Shown here piece after piece: positions 14,247-20,660 of a DNA stretch of 38,440 nucleotides; within the stretch, counting starts at the first letter, position 1, and each line of letters starts with the position of its first letter. The notes below the pieces were generated by a model. The model did no database searches and was not told the origin of the DNA. It saw nothing but the letters and a program-made list of their open reading frames with translations. Both the position numbers and the translations under genes were made by a program. Source of the DNA: a virus; the IMG/VR virus record IMGVR_UViG_3300045960_000096, positions 1-38,440 of that record, one strand, 5' to 3'.

Positions 14247-14301
14247 AAAAGCTTCTCAGTTTGCAATCCGACACATTCATTCAACAAAAATACTTTTACG
14301 C

Positions 14302-14326
14302 GATACTAAAGGGCAACGTTAGTATC
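14302..14326. promoter_or_regulatory. inverted repeat upstream of small gene
   Basis: GATACTAA and TTAGTATC form perfect 8-base arms around 9 bases. It lies about 15 bases upstream of a promoter candidate and is followed by ATCAAAAAAA rather than T's, so it looks like an operator for that promoter. Confidence 0.5.
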
Positions 14327-14340
14327 ATCAAAAAAATCGC

Positions 14341-14370
14341 TTAAGGAAATCTCAAAAACCCCGTTATAAT
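14341..14370 (+). promoter_or_regulatory. promoter of the 70-aa gene
   Basis: A perfect TATAAT (14365-14370) with a weak TTAAGG 18 bases upstream, in a 160-base AT-rich gap. The gene's AAAGGAGG ribosome binding site follows about 25 bases downstream. Confidence 0.5.
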
Positions 14371-14407
14371 AAACATGGAAGCAATAACGCTTCAAAGGAG
14401 GTTCCAC

Positions 14408-14620
14408 ATGAAGACAATCCGTTTCGAGCATGCAGGGTTCATCGTTAACACTGAGACCGACGAGCAGCTAATCTTTGCAATCAACTCGGCGCACAAGGCG
14501 AAAGACTGGGAGTTCTATTCGGAACTCAAAAAGGAGTTCTACCGCAGACTGGAAAGCGACAAATCGCTTGCTCCCCGCGCCGAAGACATTGCACACAAAG
14601 CGGGATTGATCACATTTTGA
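14408..14620 (+). CDS. hypothetical protein, 70 aa
   Basis: A 70-residue charged protein (MKTIRFEHAGFIVNTETDEQ...). The start follows a very strong AAAGGAGG site by seven bases, while an ATG eleven codons upstream has none. Residues 20-50 look like a helical hairpin (QLIFAINSAHKAKDWEFYSE then LKKEFYRR). No family recognised. It has its own promoter and a palindromic operator candidate, so it may be separately regulated. The repeated hairpin starts immediately after its stop codon. Confidence 0.6.
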   Translation: MKTIRFEHAGFIVNTETDEQLIFAINSAHKAKDWEFYSELKKEFYRRLESDKSLAPRAEDIAHKAGLITF

Positions 14621-14643
14621 GTACCCGAGGATTCCTCGGTAAC
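14621..14643 (+). repeat. hairpin repeat, copy 2
   Basis: GTACCCGAGG...CCTCGGTAAC around ATT, sharing the exact 16-base core CCGAGGATTCCTCGGT with 13615-13630. It begins at the base after the stop codon of the 70-aa gene. Confidence 0.65.
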
Positions 14644-14650
14644 TGACCCC

Positions 14651-14672
14651 GCCCAGCACATGTGTGCTGGGC
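14651..14672 (+). promoter_or_regulatory. strong hairpin in the leader of the next gene
   Basis: GCCCAGCACA and TGTGCTGGGC are perfect 10-base arms around TG. No T-run follows. With the hairpin 8 bases upstream it makes a tandem structure ahead of the gene at 14706; it may protect or process the mRNA. Confidence 0.55.
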
Positions 14673-14705
14673 AAACGAGCGCCCAAAAGGGCCATGGAGG
14701 ATTTT

Positions 14706-15140
14706 ATGGACACATCTTTATTTTTCCAGTTCCTAGCAGTTATCGCACGCAACAAGACTTCTGATTCTGAGCAATTGCGGAGCGCTTTCTCGCTCGCGCT
14801 TGCAGCGCATGAACTCTCTACAGCGACCGCGTCCCTCCCAGTGCCTGAAGAAGGCCCCAAGGACGTTGTCGCTGCAATGCTGGAAATGCGGGCAGAAACG
14901 ATAAAAGAAATCGAAGCTGAGAAGGCGGCTCCCGTTGCTCCATCGGAAAAGAAAGCCAAAAAGTTCAACGCAAAAAGCCCAATGCACATCAAGCAATTCA
15001 ACACGCTAATCAAAGCGCACTTGGACATGCGTTCCAGCGTTTCCAAGGAAAAGGCCCGCGTTGTTATGTCCGAAATTGACGGGTGCCTGTACGATGAACT
15101 CGACCTGAATATCACAAAACAACTAGGAAAGGCAGGCTGA
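14706..15140 (+). CDS. hypothetical protein, 144 aa
   Basis: A 144-residue, mainly helical protein (MDTSLFFQFLAVIARNKTSD...). The middle is rich in Glu, Ala and Lys (a likely coiled coil or flexible helix around residues 50-90) and is followed by a basic patch (EKKAKKFNAKSP). No family recognised. The start was chosen because GGAGG precedes it by 5-6 bases; an ATG 14 codons upstream would translate through the strong hairpin's distal side and has no binding site. Confidence 0.6.
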   Translation: MDTSLFFQFLAVIARNKTSDSEQLRSAFSLALAAHELSTATASLPVPEEGPKDVVAAMLEMRAETIKEIEAEKAAPVAPSEKKAKKFNAKSPMHIKQFNTLIKAHLDMRSSVSKEKARVVMSEIDGCLYDELDLNITKQLGKAG

Positions 15141-15142
15141 AA

Positions 15143-15454
15143 ATGAAATTCCACACACTCAAAGGCCGGAAGGTGCGCATCGGTATTATGAGCATGCTCG
15201 ATTTCCGACGGGAAGGGGCCGTAGAACCCTCCCCTTGGGTGTGTGCTCAGGATCGCATCGCCGGACGCCTCATGTCCGCGCATGCGCTCTTCCCCGCTCC
15301 TGCAGGCTGGACCATCGAGCAAGTGCTCGCCCAGCTAGAGACGTTCGAACGAGAAGGTTTTTGCTTTGTGGGTGAGCTCGGCGGGTTGGCCGTCGGGTTC
15401 TCCATCTCCGACCAAGACGGAGACATCCTAGTGTTTTCAAACATGGAGAACTGA
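15143..15454 (+). CDS. hypothetical protein, 103 aa
   Basis: A 103-residue protein (MKFHTLKGRKVRIGIMSMLD...). It appears to be a small alpha/beta domain: basic N-terminus, helix around 56-72 (WTIEQVLAQLETFEREGF) and strands near the end (GLAVGFSISDQDGDILVF). The start follows the previous stop by two bases with AGGAAAGG upstream. Not recognised. Confidence 0.55.
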   Translation: MKFHTLKGRKVRIGIMSMLDFRREGAVEPSPWVCAQDRIAGRLMSAHALFPAPAGWTIEQVLAQLETFEREGFCFVGELGGLAVGFSISDQDGDILVFSNMEN

Positions 15455-15455
15455 A

Positions 15456-15830
15456 ATGAAAATTGCATGCGTGTTCGCTTCGATGCTTCTTTGTTCCTGT
15501 GGGTCCGCTTCGGAGATTGCAGCCGCGCTAAAGGCGACTCCCGTTCCTACGGCAACGCAAGCGCCGGGCGTGGTTTGGACCGCTACTCCGCTCCCCGCAA
15601 CGCCTGCTAGACCTAACATGGTCGACGACTACCAGCGCATTGACAAGGGAATGACCAAGGAAGAGGTCCTTGCAATCCTTGGGAATGCCGACAGTGAAGA
15701 ACAGAAGAATGTTTGCGACAATGGGAAATGCAAGTCGTATCTCTATCTCCGTTGGGAGTATGCCAACGGGAGAATTGGCGCAACAATCCTAAACGGCGTT
15801 TGCATCTACACCTATTCATCGGAGCTATAA
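15456..15830 (+). CDS. phage lipoprotein with BamE/SmpA-like domain
   Basis: A 124-residue protein with a short lipoprotein signal: MKIACVFASMLLCSCGSAS, where LCSC fits a lipobox and the second cysteine would be lipidated. Residues 25-52 are a Thr/Pro/Ala-rich linker. The remainder (DDYQRIDKGMTKEEVLAILG) begins like SmpA/BamE or DUF3862-type domains (i-x-x-GMTkxEVxxilG), with two cysteines later (CDNGKC) that may form a disulphide outside the cytoplasm. It would sit on the cell envelope. Phage lipoproteins made early often block superinfection, as T5 Llp does; that role is inference here. Confidence 0.7.
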   Translation: MKIACVFASMLLCSCGSASEIAAALKATPVPTATQAPGVVWTATPLPATPARPNMVDDYQRIDKGMTKEEVLAILGNADSEEQKNVCDNGKCKSYLYLRWEYANGRIGATILNGVCIYTYSSEL

Positions 15831-15831
15831 C

Positions 15832-16056
15832 ATGGAAAGAACAGCAGAAGACATGCTCGCAGATACTGCTTATTTTCGTGCGCTAGAAAATGCAAAGAAG
15901 CTCAACGATCAGGTGGAATACTTCAGAAAGAAGGAGTCTGCCAATCGAGAAAGGATGATAGAGCTTGCGCTTGAAGTCTTGGAATCACACATGCAAATCG
16001 TAGAGCAGATGCGGCTCGAATACATCGAACGCAATAAGAAAGGAAAAATGTCATGA
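15832..16056 (+). CDS. small coiled-coil protein
   Basis: A 74-residue, almost wholly helical, charged protein (MERTAEDMLADTAYFRALEN... then QVEYFRKKESANRERMIELA). Heptad-like spacing of leucine, isoleucine and methionine suggests a coiled coil. GGAG lies 7 bases before the start, and its end overlaps the next gene (ATGA). Function unknown. Confidence 0.55.
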   Translation: MERTAEDMLADTAYFRALENAKKLNDQVEYFRKKESANRERMIELALEVLESHMQIVEQMRLEYIERNKKGKMS

Positions 16057-16307
16057 GATACGTTAGGCTTGAGAAACTCAAAACGACGTACATTGATGGA
16101 ATGAAAAAGGTACATTCAACGAAGTATGCCCGCATTATCGGCGGAGGTTTTACTGACATCCGTTGGATTCACATCAAGGAAAACGTCGAACGCCTCGGGT
16201 GGACTGCTTATGAGGTGTTCGAGTTTCGGGGTGATTATTGGTGGTGGATGGAAGCGCCCTTCACGACATTTCATGAGGCATACGATGCCGCAAAAAGAGC
16301 GCAATAG
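16053..16307 (+). CDS. hypothetical protein, 84 aa; last rightward gene
   Basis: An 84-residue basic protein rich in aromatics (FRGDYWWWMEAPFTTFHEAY). It resembles a small beta-sheet domain with a closing helix (HEAYDAAKRAQ). The start overlaps the preceding stop and has AAGGA upstream. Its stop codon is immediately followed, base for base, by the stop of the convergent endolysin gene, with no terminator between. Not recognised. Confidence 0.55.
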   Translation: MRYVRLEKLKTTYIDGMKKVHSTKYARIIGGGFTDIRWIHIKENVERLGWTAYEVFEFRGDYWWWMEAPFTTFHEAYDAAKRAQ

Positions 16308-17633
16308 TTATTCGGGAAATTCTACCATCAATTGCTTAGAGAACTCCAACGCAATAGCCTTTGTGGCGTCCATGCAAGCCTGCACGGACGTCATTTTGTT
16401 TAGGAAATACCCTTCTGGCAGAATGTGAAAAGGCTTCTTACCGTCTGGGTCGTTTGCGCTAGTGTTGAGGACCGTGAGTTCTGCTTCATAAACGCCAGCA
16501 AGTCCGTTCGTACCGCCAAACACAACAGTGTCCGCGCATGTGCCCCTTGCGCCTTTTTCCATTGCAATAGCGAGACGCGACGCGATGAGCTTCCACGCGT
16601 TTGGAGCGGCAGGGTCAATCATGACACAGTGGTAGGGGTTACCGCTGCCGTCGTAAGAGTTGTGGTGCCAAGAGATGGCCACGTCGTACTTGCGTGCCTC
16701 CGCACCGACCGCCGTCAGATTGTCAGGATCCGGATCCCACATGGTCACCGAGTAGCCCGCGCTCTCCAGTGCCGACTTGAGCACTTCGCAAGCGTGTTGA
16801 TTGAGAAGCTCCTCTTTCACCTTGCCGTCGTTACTGCGTGCCCCTGGACGACTTTTCGAGTGCCCGGGGTCCAAGAAGATGGTCGTCTTCTTTTTGCTCG
16901 GTGGCTTCACTGGGTCAGGCGTGCCCGAGAATCGCGCGCAAACGTCGAACGTGCGAGCCGTGAGGCGATGGCGTTGCAGGAGAGCGATGAGAGCATCGAC
17001 ATTCTTGCCTTCGACGATTTCGACGGGCTTATCGTCGGCTAGCGCCTGAACGCAGGTGCCCATGTTGTTCGAAATGCCAATCCAAGTCGCGGCCGTGGGA
17101 GGAGGTGGCTTGGGAGTGTCGCCGCTTGCGGGAAATTCTTTATCGAATTGATCCATGATGCGATAGATTTGGACGTGATACGACTTGTCGGCTGCCCATG
17201 TGCCGCTGAGGTCTTCCCACGTTTTCGAATGGCGATTGCTAATCGTGTCATACTGCTTCTTCGCGTAAGGCGAGATGATGCTTTCTCGTGGCAGATAGGT
17301 ATCACAACGCAACGCAAGGTCTTGCAATTGAGCGCGAATACCTGTCAACGGATCGGGGAACGAATCGCCAGGCACACCGCCACCTGTGGCACCGAGTCCC
17401 GCGAAGTTATTCTGCTCTTTTTTCACATCGAAAGGCCCGCTGTTATTCCAAAACCAGCCAGTCTCTAGGATGCTTTGAAAGATTGCAACGTCCCAACGGA
17501 CTCCGAATTCTTCTCCTGCTTTGCGATACAGGTCTGCATACTCTGGGCACTTGTGAGCCTTGAGAAAGGCATTGAGGTTGGCAACGGTTCGAGTAACGGT
17601 GCCAACAGGTGCGAGAATTGATAACATGCTCAT
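16308..17633 (-). CDS. two-domain endolysin: glucosaminidase plus amidase_3
   Basis: A 441-residue lysin. The N-terminal part (about 35-165) looks like a glucosaminidase (PF01832): WDVAIFQSILETGWF with the likely catalytic E57, NNFAGLGATGGG and the SFPDPLTGIRAQ block. After a Pro-rich linker (about 173-182) and a middle segment that may bind the cell wall, residues 250-440 are an N-acetylmuramoyl-L-alanine amidase (PF01520): FLDPGHSK (H258), KEELLN (E274), SWHHNS (H323/H324) for zinc, and YEAELTVLNTS with the catalytic glutamate. It would cut both glycan and peptide bonds. No signal peptide is seen, so a holin is needed. GGAGA precedes the start, abutting a terminator. Confidence 0.85.
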   Translation of the reverse strand: MSMLSILAPVGTVTRTVANLNAFLKAHKCPEYADLYRKAGEEFGVRWDVAIFQSILETGWFWNNSGPFDVKKEQNNFAGLGATGGGVPGDSFPDPLTGIRAQLQDLALRCDTYLPRESIISPYAKKQYDTISNRHSKTWEDLSGTWAADKSYHVQIYRIMDQFDKEFPASGDTPKPPPPTAATWIGISNNMGTCVQALADDKPVEIVEGKNVDALIALLQRHRLTARTFDVCARFSGTPDPVKPPSKKKTTIFLDPGHSKSRPGARSNDGKVKEELLNQHACEVLKSALESAGYSVTMWDPDPDNLTAVGAEARKYDVAISWHHNSYDGSGNPYHCVMIDPAAPNAWKLIASRLAIAMEKGARGTCADTVVFGGTNGLAGVYEAELTVLNTSANDPDGKKPFHILPEGYFLNKMTSVQACMDATKAIALEFSKQLMVEFPE

Positions 17634-17645
17634 ATCTATGTCTCC

Positions 17646-17685
17646 AAAAAAAGAACGGCCACAGACGATGACGTTGCAGCCGTTC
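17646..17685 (-). terminator. intrinsic terminator in the endolysin leader
   Basis: On the minus strand GAACGGC pairs with GCCGTTC around 19 bases, followed by seven T's. The T-run runs straight into the GGAGA ribosome binding site of the endolysin gene. A promoter candidate lies just upstream, so it may act as an attenuator of endolysin expression. Confidence 0.7.
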
Positions 17686-17713
17686 GAGGATTTTATGAAG
17701 ATACTCTGTCACC

Positions 17714-17742
17714 AGAATACCATCAAGCTCTGATTGCCTCAA
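17714..17742 (-). promoter_or_regulatory. extended -10 promoter ahead of endolysin
   Basis: Minus strand TTGAGG, 17 bases, then TATTCT preceded by TGG (extended -10). The 11 bases ATGGTATTCTG recur in the same position relative to the gene at 18632. Overlaps the end of the 67-aa gene. Confidence 0.5.
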
Positions 17743-17926
17743 GCACTTCCAACGCCGCGTTTTTGACGTCAACGAGGCAAAGGTCAAACACTTCGTCTAG
17801 CTGGGTGTCCTTGACTTCCGCCACGATTGCGGAAGCCTTTTTGAACATCAGAATGCCACCGGCAATCGTAGTCCCTGCCCACTTGACGCATGCCTTCACG
17901 TTTTCGTATCCAACAGTTCCACTCAT
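17723..17926 (-). CDS. hypothetical protein, 67 aa, lysis region
   Basis: A 67-residue protein (MSGTVGYENVKACVKWAGTT...). Residues 16-40 are moderately hydrophobic (AGTTIAGGILMFKKASAIVA) but broken by lysines, so a membrane segment is uncertain; the rest is an acidic helix. The ATG at 17926 has AAGGG upstream, and a small perfect hairpin (TTCTCTC/GAGAGAA, 17939-17955) lies before that site. Position between the endolysin and two tail-anchored proteins makes a lysis-related role possible but unproven. Confidence 0.5.
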   Translation of the reverse strand: MSGTVGYENVKACVKWAGTTIAGGILMFKKASAIVAEVKDTQLDEVFDLCLVDVKNAALEVLEAIRA

Positions 17927-17999
17927 AACATACCCTTCTTCTCTCGGAGAGAGAAACAAATGAAATGCAAGGCGACCATCCTAGCCGCCGTTGCGTTAA

Positions 18000-18632
18000 T
18001 TATCCCGCGAGTCCTTGCAGGATTTTCATGAGATAGTCTAACACGGTTTTTGCCCAACCGGGGAGGAACATGCCTCCCACGGCAGCGAGCAATCCCAGAA
18101 TCGGCAAAGCAATTTTTGCAACCTTTTTCCAATCGAATCCGCCCCCAGTGTTGGGAGTATCGGGCTTTGGTTCCTCCGGTTTTGGCTCTTGAGGCTTTGG
18201 TTCCTCGGGAACTGGCTCCGGTGGCTTAGGCTCAGGCTTGGGCTTTTCGGGCAATGGGTGCGGTTCTGTCCAAATAACTCCGCGACAAAAAGCTTCGATT
18301 TCATTGTACAGTTTCTCGACTTCCACCTGTTCGGCAAGCAACGAAGTGTCGTCGAACTTGATGAATTCACCCAAAGCATCCCTAACACCATCGCGACATG
18401 TCTTGTACTTGCCACCATAGGCGCCGAAGTCCCAATCCTTCATGCACTTGTTTGTGAACCCTTGGGTTCTCGCGTAACACCAGCAATAGAAAAGAAGCCA
18501 GTTCGTTAGACTACATGCCTCTTGTCGTAACGTTTCTATCGAAATGATTCCCTCATGAAGCGGAGTTTCTCCTTCCCAGTCAAGAATCTTCATCACGTCA
18601 ACCCATGTAGGCACTGCCACATTTGTTTTCAT
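18000..18632 (-). CDS. tail-anchored protein with Pro-Glu-Lys linker, lysis region
   Basis: A 210-residue protein in three parts. Residues 1-120 are a globular domain with several cysteines. Residues 122-160 are a rigid-looking linker of repeated Pro-Glu-Pro-Lys units (PEEPKPQEPKPEEPKPD), as in TonB-type proteins that cross a wide gap. Residues 170-205 hold a hydrophobic segment (VAKIALPILGLLAAVGGMFL) and an amphipathic end. It could anchor in the membrane by its C-terminus and reach through the cell wall space. It may be a holin partner, spanin-like or host-interaction factor; none is proven. A GGAGG site and a promoter candidate precede it. Confidence 0.55.
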   Translation of the reverse strand: MKTNVAVPTWVDVMKILDWEGETPLHEGIISIETLRQEACSLTNWLLFYCWCYARTQGFTNKCMKDWDFGAYGGKYKTCRDGVRDALGEFIKFDDTSLLAEQVEVEKLYNEIEAFCRGVIWTEPHPLPEKPKPEPKPPEPVPEEPKPQEPKPEEPKPDTPNTGGGFDWKKVAKIALPILGLLAAVGGMFLPGWAKTVLDYLMKILQGLAG

Positions 18633-18663
18633 CGCTTACCTCCGTCGCTAGTGTTCCTTCATC

Positions 18664-18692
18664 AGAATACCATGCAATGGACTGCGTGTCAC
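18664..18692 (-). promoter_or_regulatory. extended -10 promoter ahead of the tail-anchored protein gene
   Basis: Minus strand GTGACA, 17 bases, then TATTCT preceded by TGG. Shares ATGGTATTCTG and flanking bases with the promoter candidate at 17714-17742. Overlaps the end of the holin-like gene. Confidence 0.5.
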
Positions 18693-19015
18693 TTTCGGGC
18701 AAACCAGATCGCAACCGCCACCCCTACGAGCGTCAAAACCCACGCAACGTCGCGAAGGGAGAAGGCCCACGCGTTGTATTTGAGGAGAGCTGGGCAATTG
18801 CTGCTATGAGCCTCCATTCGCTCGCAGCGGGTACGCAATTCGATGAAATCGCGCTCGACGCGAGACTTGACTTCGGAGAGCTCTCGGCTGAGAAAGCCCA
18901 TCACTTGCGCGGCCTCTTTGATTGTCGCCTTGATGTCCGCAATGTCGCTAGACATCCGCTCCTGCGTTTCGAGCGTTCTTTCAAGTGTGCGCATGAACAA
19001 TGAATTTTCATCCAT
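18689..19015 (-). CDS. XhlA/holin-like tail-anchored coiled-coil protein
   Basis: A 108-residue protein. Residues 1-75 are a long amphipathic helix (MDENSLFMRTLERTLETQER, then SDIADIKATIKEAAQVMGFL) and the C-terminus is one membrane segment (VAWVLTLVGVAVAIWFARK) ending in positive charge. This layout matches the XhlA/haemolysin-like family and other single-span phage holin-related proteins, which work with an endolysin. The ATG at 19015 has AAGGAG 7 bases upstream; a longer frame has no binding site. The gene lies in the lysis cluster, which supports the call. Confidence 0.6.
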   Translation of the reverse strand: MDENSLFMRTLERTLETQERMSSDIADIKATIKEAAQVMGFLSRELSEVKSRVERDFIELRTRCERMEAHSSNCPALLKYNAWAFSLRDVAWVLTLVGVAVAIWFARK

Positions 19016-19029
19016 GATACTTCTCCTTC

Positions 19030-19761
19030 TTAGAGGTAGACAAGATTGGTGAAATACCGAATCTCGACTTCGATGTTTGTCGCCGTGTTGACCGGATGCT
19101 TGACGTACCAGCGCATGGGCGCGGGAACCTTCTTGGGGTTGGTGACTTTCATTTCCCAAAGGGGAGCCATGGCAAAGGAAATCTGAGAATTGAACCGCCC
19201 TAGTTCTTCGGCGTCAATGAGATTGAAGCCCGTCCACACTTTGATGTTTGGGTTTTTGTCTGCAAGCCTAATTGACATCTCGGTAAGAATCGTTTCGTAG
19301 GTTGGCATCCAGACGAGGATAGTGTATTCGGCAAGCGCGGGGTCGCAGTATTCGAGGAGTCCAGTGTTGCCATTGTACTTCTTGAACTCCAGATAGCATT
19401 CCATCCCCTGTTCTGTGGGCCACCAGTCTTGCTTGAGAGATGAGTCGCTTGCGGTGGTGAATTCTAGCCCTTTTGTTTTGAAGATGTAATCATTTGGCAC
19501 TGTCGTCACACGAACCATTGGTACCTCGTCACTACTTTCTGGCTCCTCGCCGTGTATGTAATTGATCGCGGCTTGTGGCTCCAGTGGATAGTTTTCATCC
19601 GTGTAAACCTTTGCCGTTGCATCGAGAACGCAACCGAGAAACACATTGTCGGACTGATATGCACTGAGGTCACTCTCATCGACAAGTCTCTTTTGCGTGT
19701 TTGCGTAGATTTGCCCGCCCCAGACCTTTTCCGAACCAGAAACATTTTCAACGTAAAACAT
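19030..19761 (-). CDS. hypothetical virion-associated protein, 243 aa
   Basis: A 243-residue acidic protein (MFYVENVSGSEKVWGGQIYA...), apparently beta-rich, with many aromatics and no membrane segment. It lies at the end of the structural gene series and before lysis genes, has AAGGAG upstream, and is likely a minor virion or fibre-associated protein. No family recognised; the virion role is inferred only from position. Confidence 0.5.
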   Translation of the reverse strand: MFYVENVSGSEKVWGGQIYANTQKRLVDESDLSAYQSDNVFLGCVLDATAKVYTDENYPLEPQAAINYIHGEEPESSDEVPMVRVTTVPNDYIFKTKGLEFTTASDSSLKQDWWPTEQGMECYLEFKKYNGNTGLLEYCDPALAEYTILVWMPTYETILTEMSIRLADKNPNIKVWTGFNLIDAEELGRFNSQISFAMAPLWEMKVTNPKKVPAPMRWYVKHPVNTATNIEVEIRYFTNLVYL

Positions 19762-19772
19762 GTGCCAACTCC

Positions 19773-20198
19773 TTACGTATAGTCGGGATAGAGGAAAACA
19801 TTCATGACGACATTTGAAAGCGTCGAGCCGCTCTTGTTATACGCGCACAATTCAACATCGGTGCCCAACGCAATGTCATACTCTGCCGATGCCTGGTATG
19901 TGCCTGCCGGAATCGTTATTGAAGCACCCGCAACGTCGGTTCGCGTGCTAAGAGCGGTTCGTTTTTGGATTTGAATAACGGTGTTCGATGAAGCATTAGT
20001 GGCGCATGTAACGCGGATACGCACCAGCTTATTCTTCCCAATAATGGGATGCCCCGCGCCGCTGGTGATTACGGTGCCAATTCGGAGGTAGGTTCCAACG
20101 GTGAGATTTCCGTCTTTGGTGAAAACGAACCCAGGCGTCACACCGGGGCTTGTGTTTGCGGATGTCGGAGAAGGAAATTCTCTTATCATTTCTCCCAT
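19773..20198 (-). CDS. small beta-rich virion protein, 141 aa
   Basis: A 141-residue protein (MGEMIREFPSPTSANTSPGV...) that is low in charge and rich in Thr, Ser, Val and Ile, as in beta-sandwich decoration or fibre domains. The start overlaps the previous stop (TAATG) with GGAGG 7 bases upstream. It forms part of a run of similar small Thr/Ser-rich proteins (19773-22865). Likely displayed on the virion; no family recognised. Confidence 0.5.
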   Translation of the reverse strand: MGEMIREFPSPTSANTSPGVTPGFVFTKDGNLTVGTYLRIGTVITSGAGHPIIGKNKLVRIRVTCATNASSNTVIQIQKRTALSTRTDVAGASITIPAGTYQASAEYDIALGTDVELCAYNKSGSTLSNVVMNVFLYPDYT

Positions 20199-20596
20199 TA
20201 GGACACCTCCAACACGCGCACATTTTGGGCGCCACTTGCAGCGATTGCGTACAGGGTTTGGGATTCTCCCATTGCGAACTCAACGCCCGCCTTAAGCGCA
20301 AGCTCGTAGCCGTTTGCGGTGGTCACACTTGCGCCACCGATGTAGACAGAAAGCGGTCCTTGGTTTTGAATGAGAATGCTCCGCCGATTTGTCGCGTTTT
20401 CAGCCCCCACACGCAACGCAACGGCGGTCGTCGATACACTGACAGCTCCATGAACCAAAGCAGCAGCACGCTCGACGCTGGACACCTGCGCACGGTTCTG
20501 ACCGCACTCGAGCTGGACGTCCAAAGCGAGATTTTCCTCTTCGCCTGCGATTCGGGTAATGAGACTGTATTTGAGGTCTTCGGAATCGGTTGCCAT
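20198..20596 (-). CDS. beta-barrel virion-associated protein, 132 aa
   Basis: A 132-residue protein. The second half (AVSVSTTAVALRVGAENATN, then RRSILIQNQGPLSVYIGG and GESQTLYAIAASGAQNVRVL) follows a beta-sandwich domain common in phage head-decoration and fibre-associated proteins (pattern: a-t-N-R-r-s-i-x-i-q-N-x-g...V-y-I-G). Start at 20596 by its AAAGGAG site; an earlier ATG lies inside the upstream terminator. Likely on the virion surface. Confidence 0.55.
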   Translation of the reverse strand: MATDSEDLKYSLITRIAGEEENLALDVQLECGQNRAQVSSVERAAALVHGAVSVSTTAVALRVGAENATNRRSILIQNQGPLSVYIGGASVTTANGYELALKAGVEFAMGESQTLYAIAASGAQNVRVLEVS

Positions 20597-20612
20597 ATGG
20601 TTCTCCTTTACG

Positions 20613-20638
20613 AAAAAAGGGGCCATTTCTAGCCCCTT
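20613..20638 (-). terminator. intrinsic terminator between two virion genes
   Basis: On the minus strand AAGGGGC and GCCCCTT pair around 8 bases, running into a T-tract. The T's end a few bases before the AAAGGAG site of the gene at 20596. With no promoter seen after it, it probably reduces rather than stops downstream expression. Confidence 0.7.
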
Positions 20639-20660
20639 CTGTTAGCATTCAAAAGAGAAA

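Noticed and set aside
17960-18031. Plus-strand 23-codon frame resembling a signal peptide, with GGAGAG upstream
   Set aside because: It opposes the surrounding operon, stops right after the signal-like part and overlaps a real gene's end; most likely chance.
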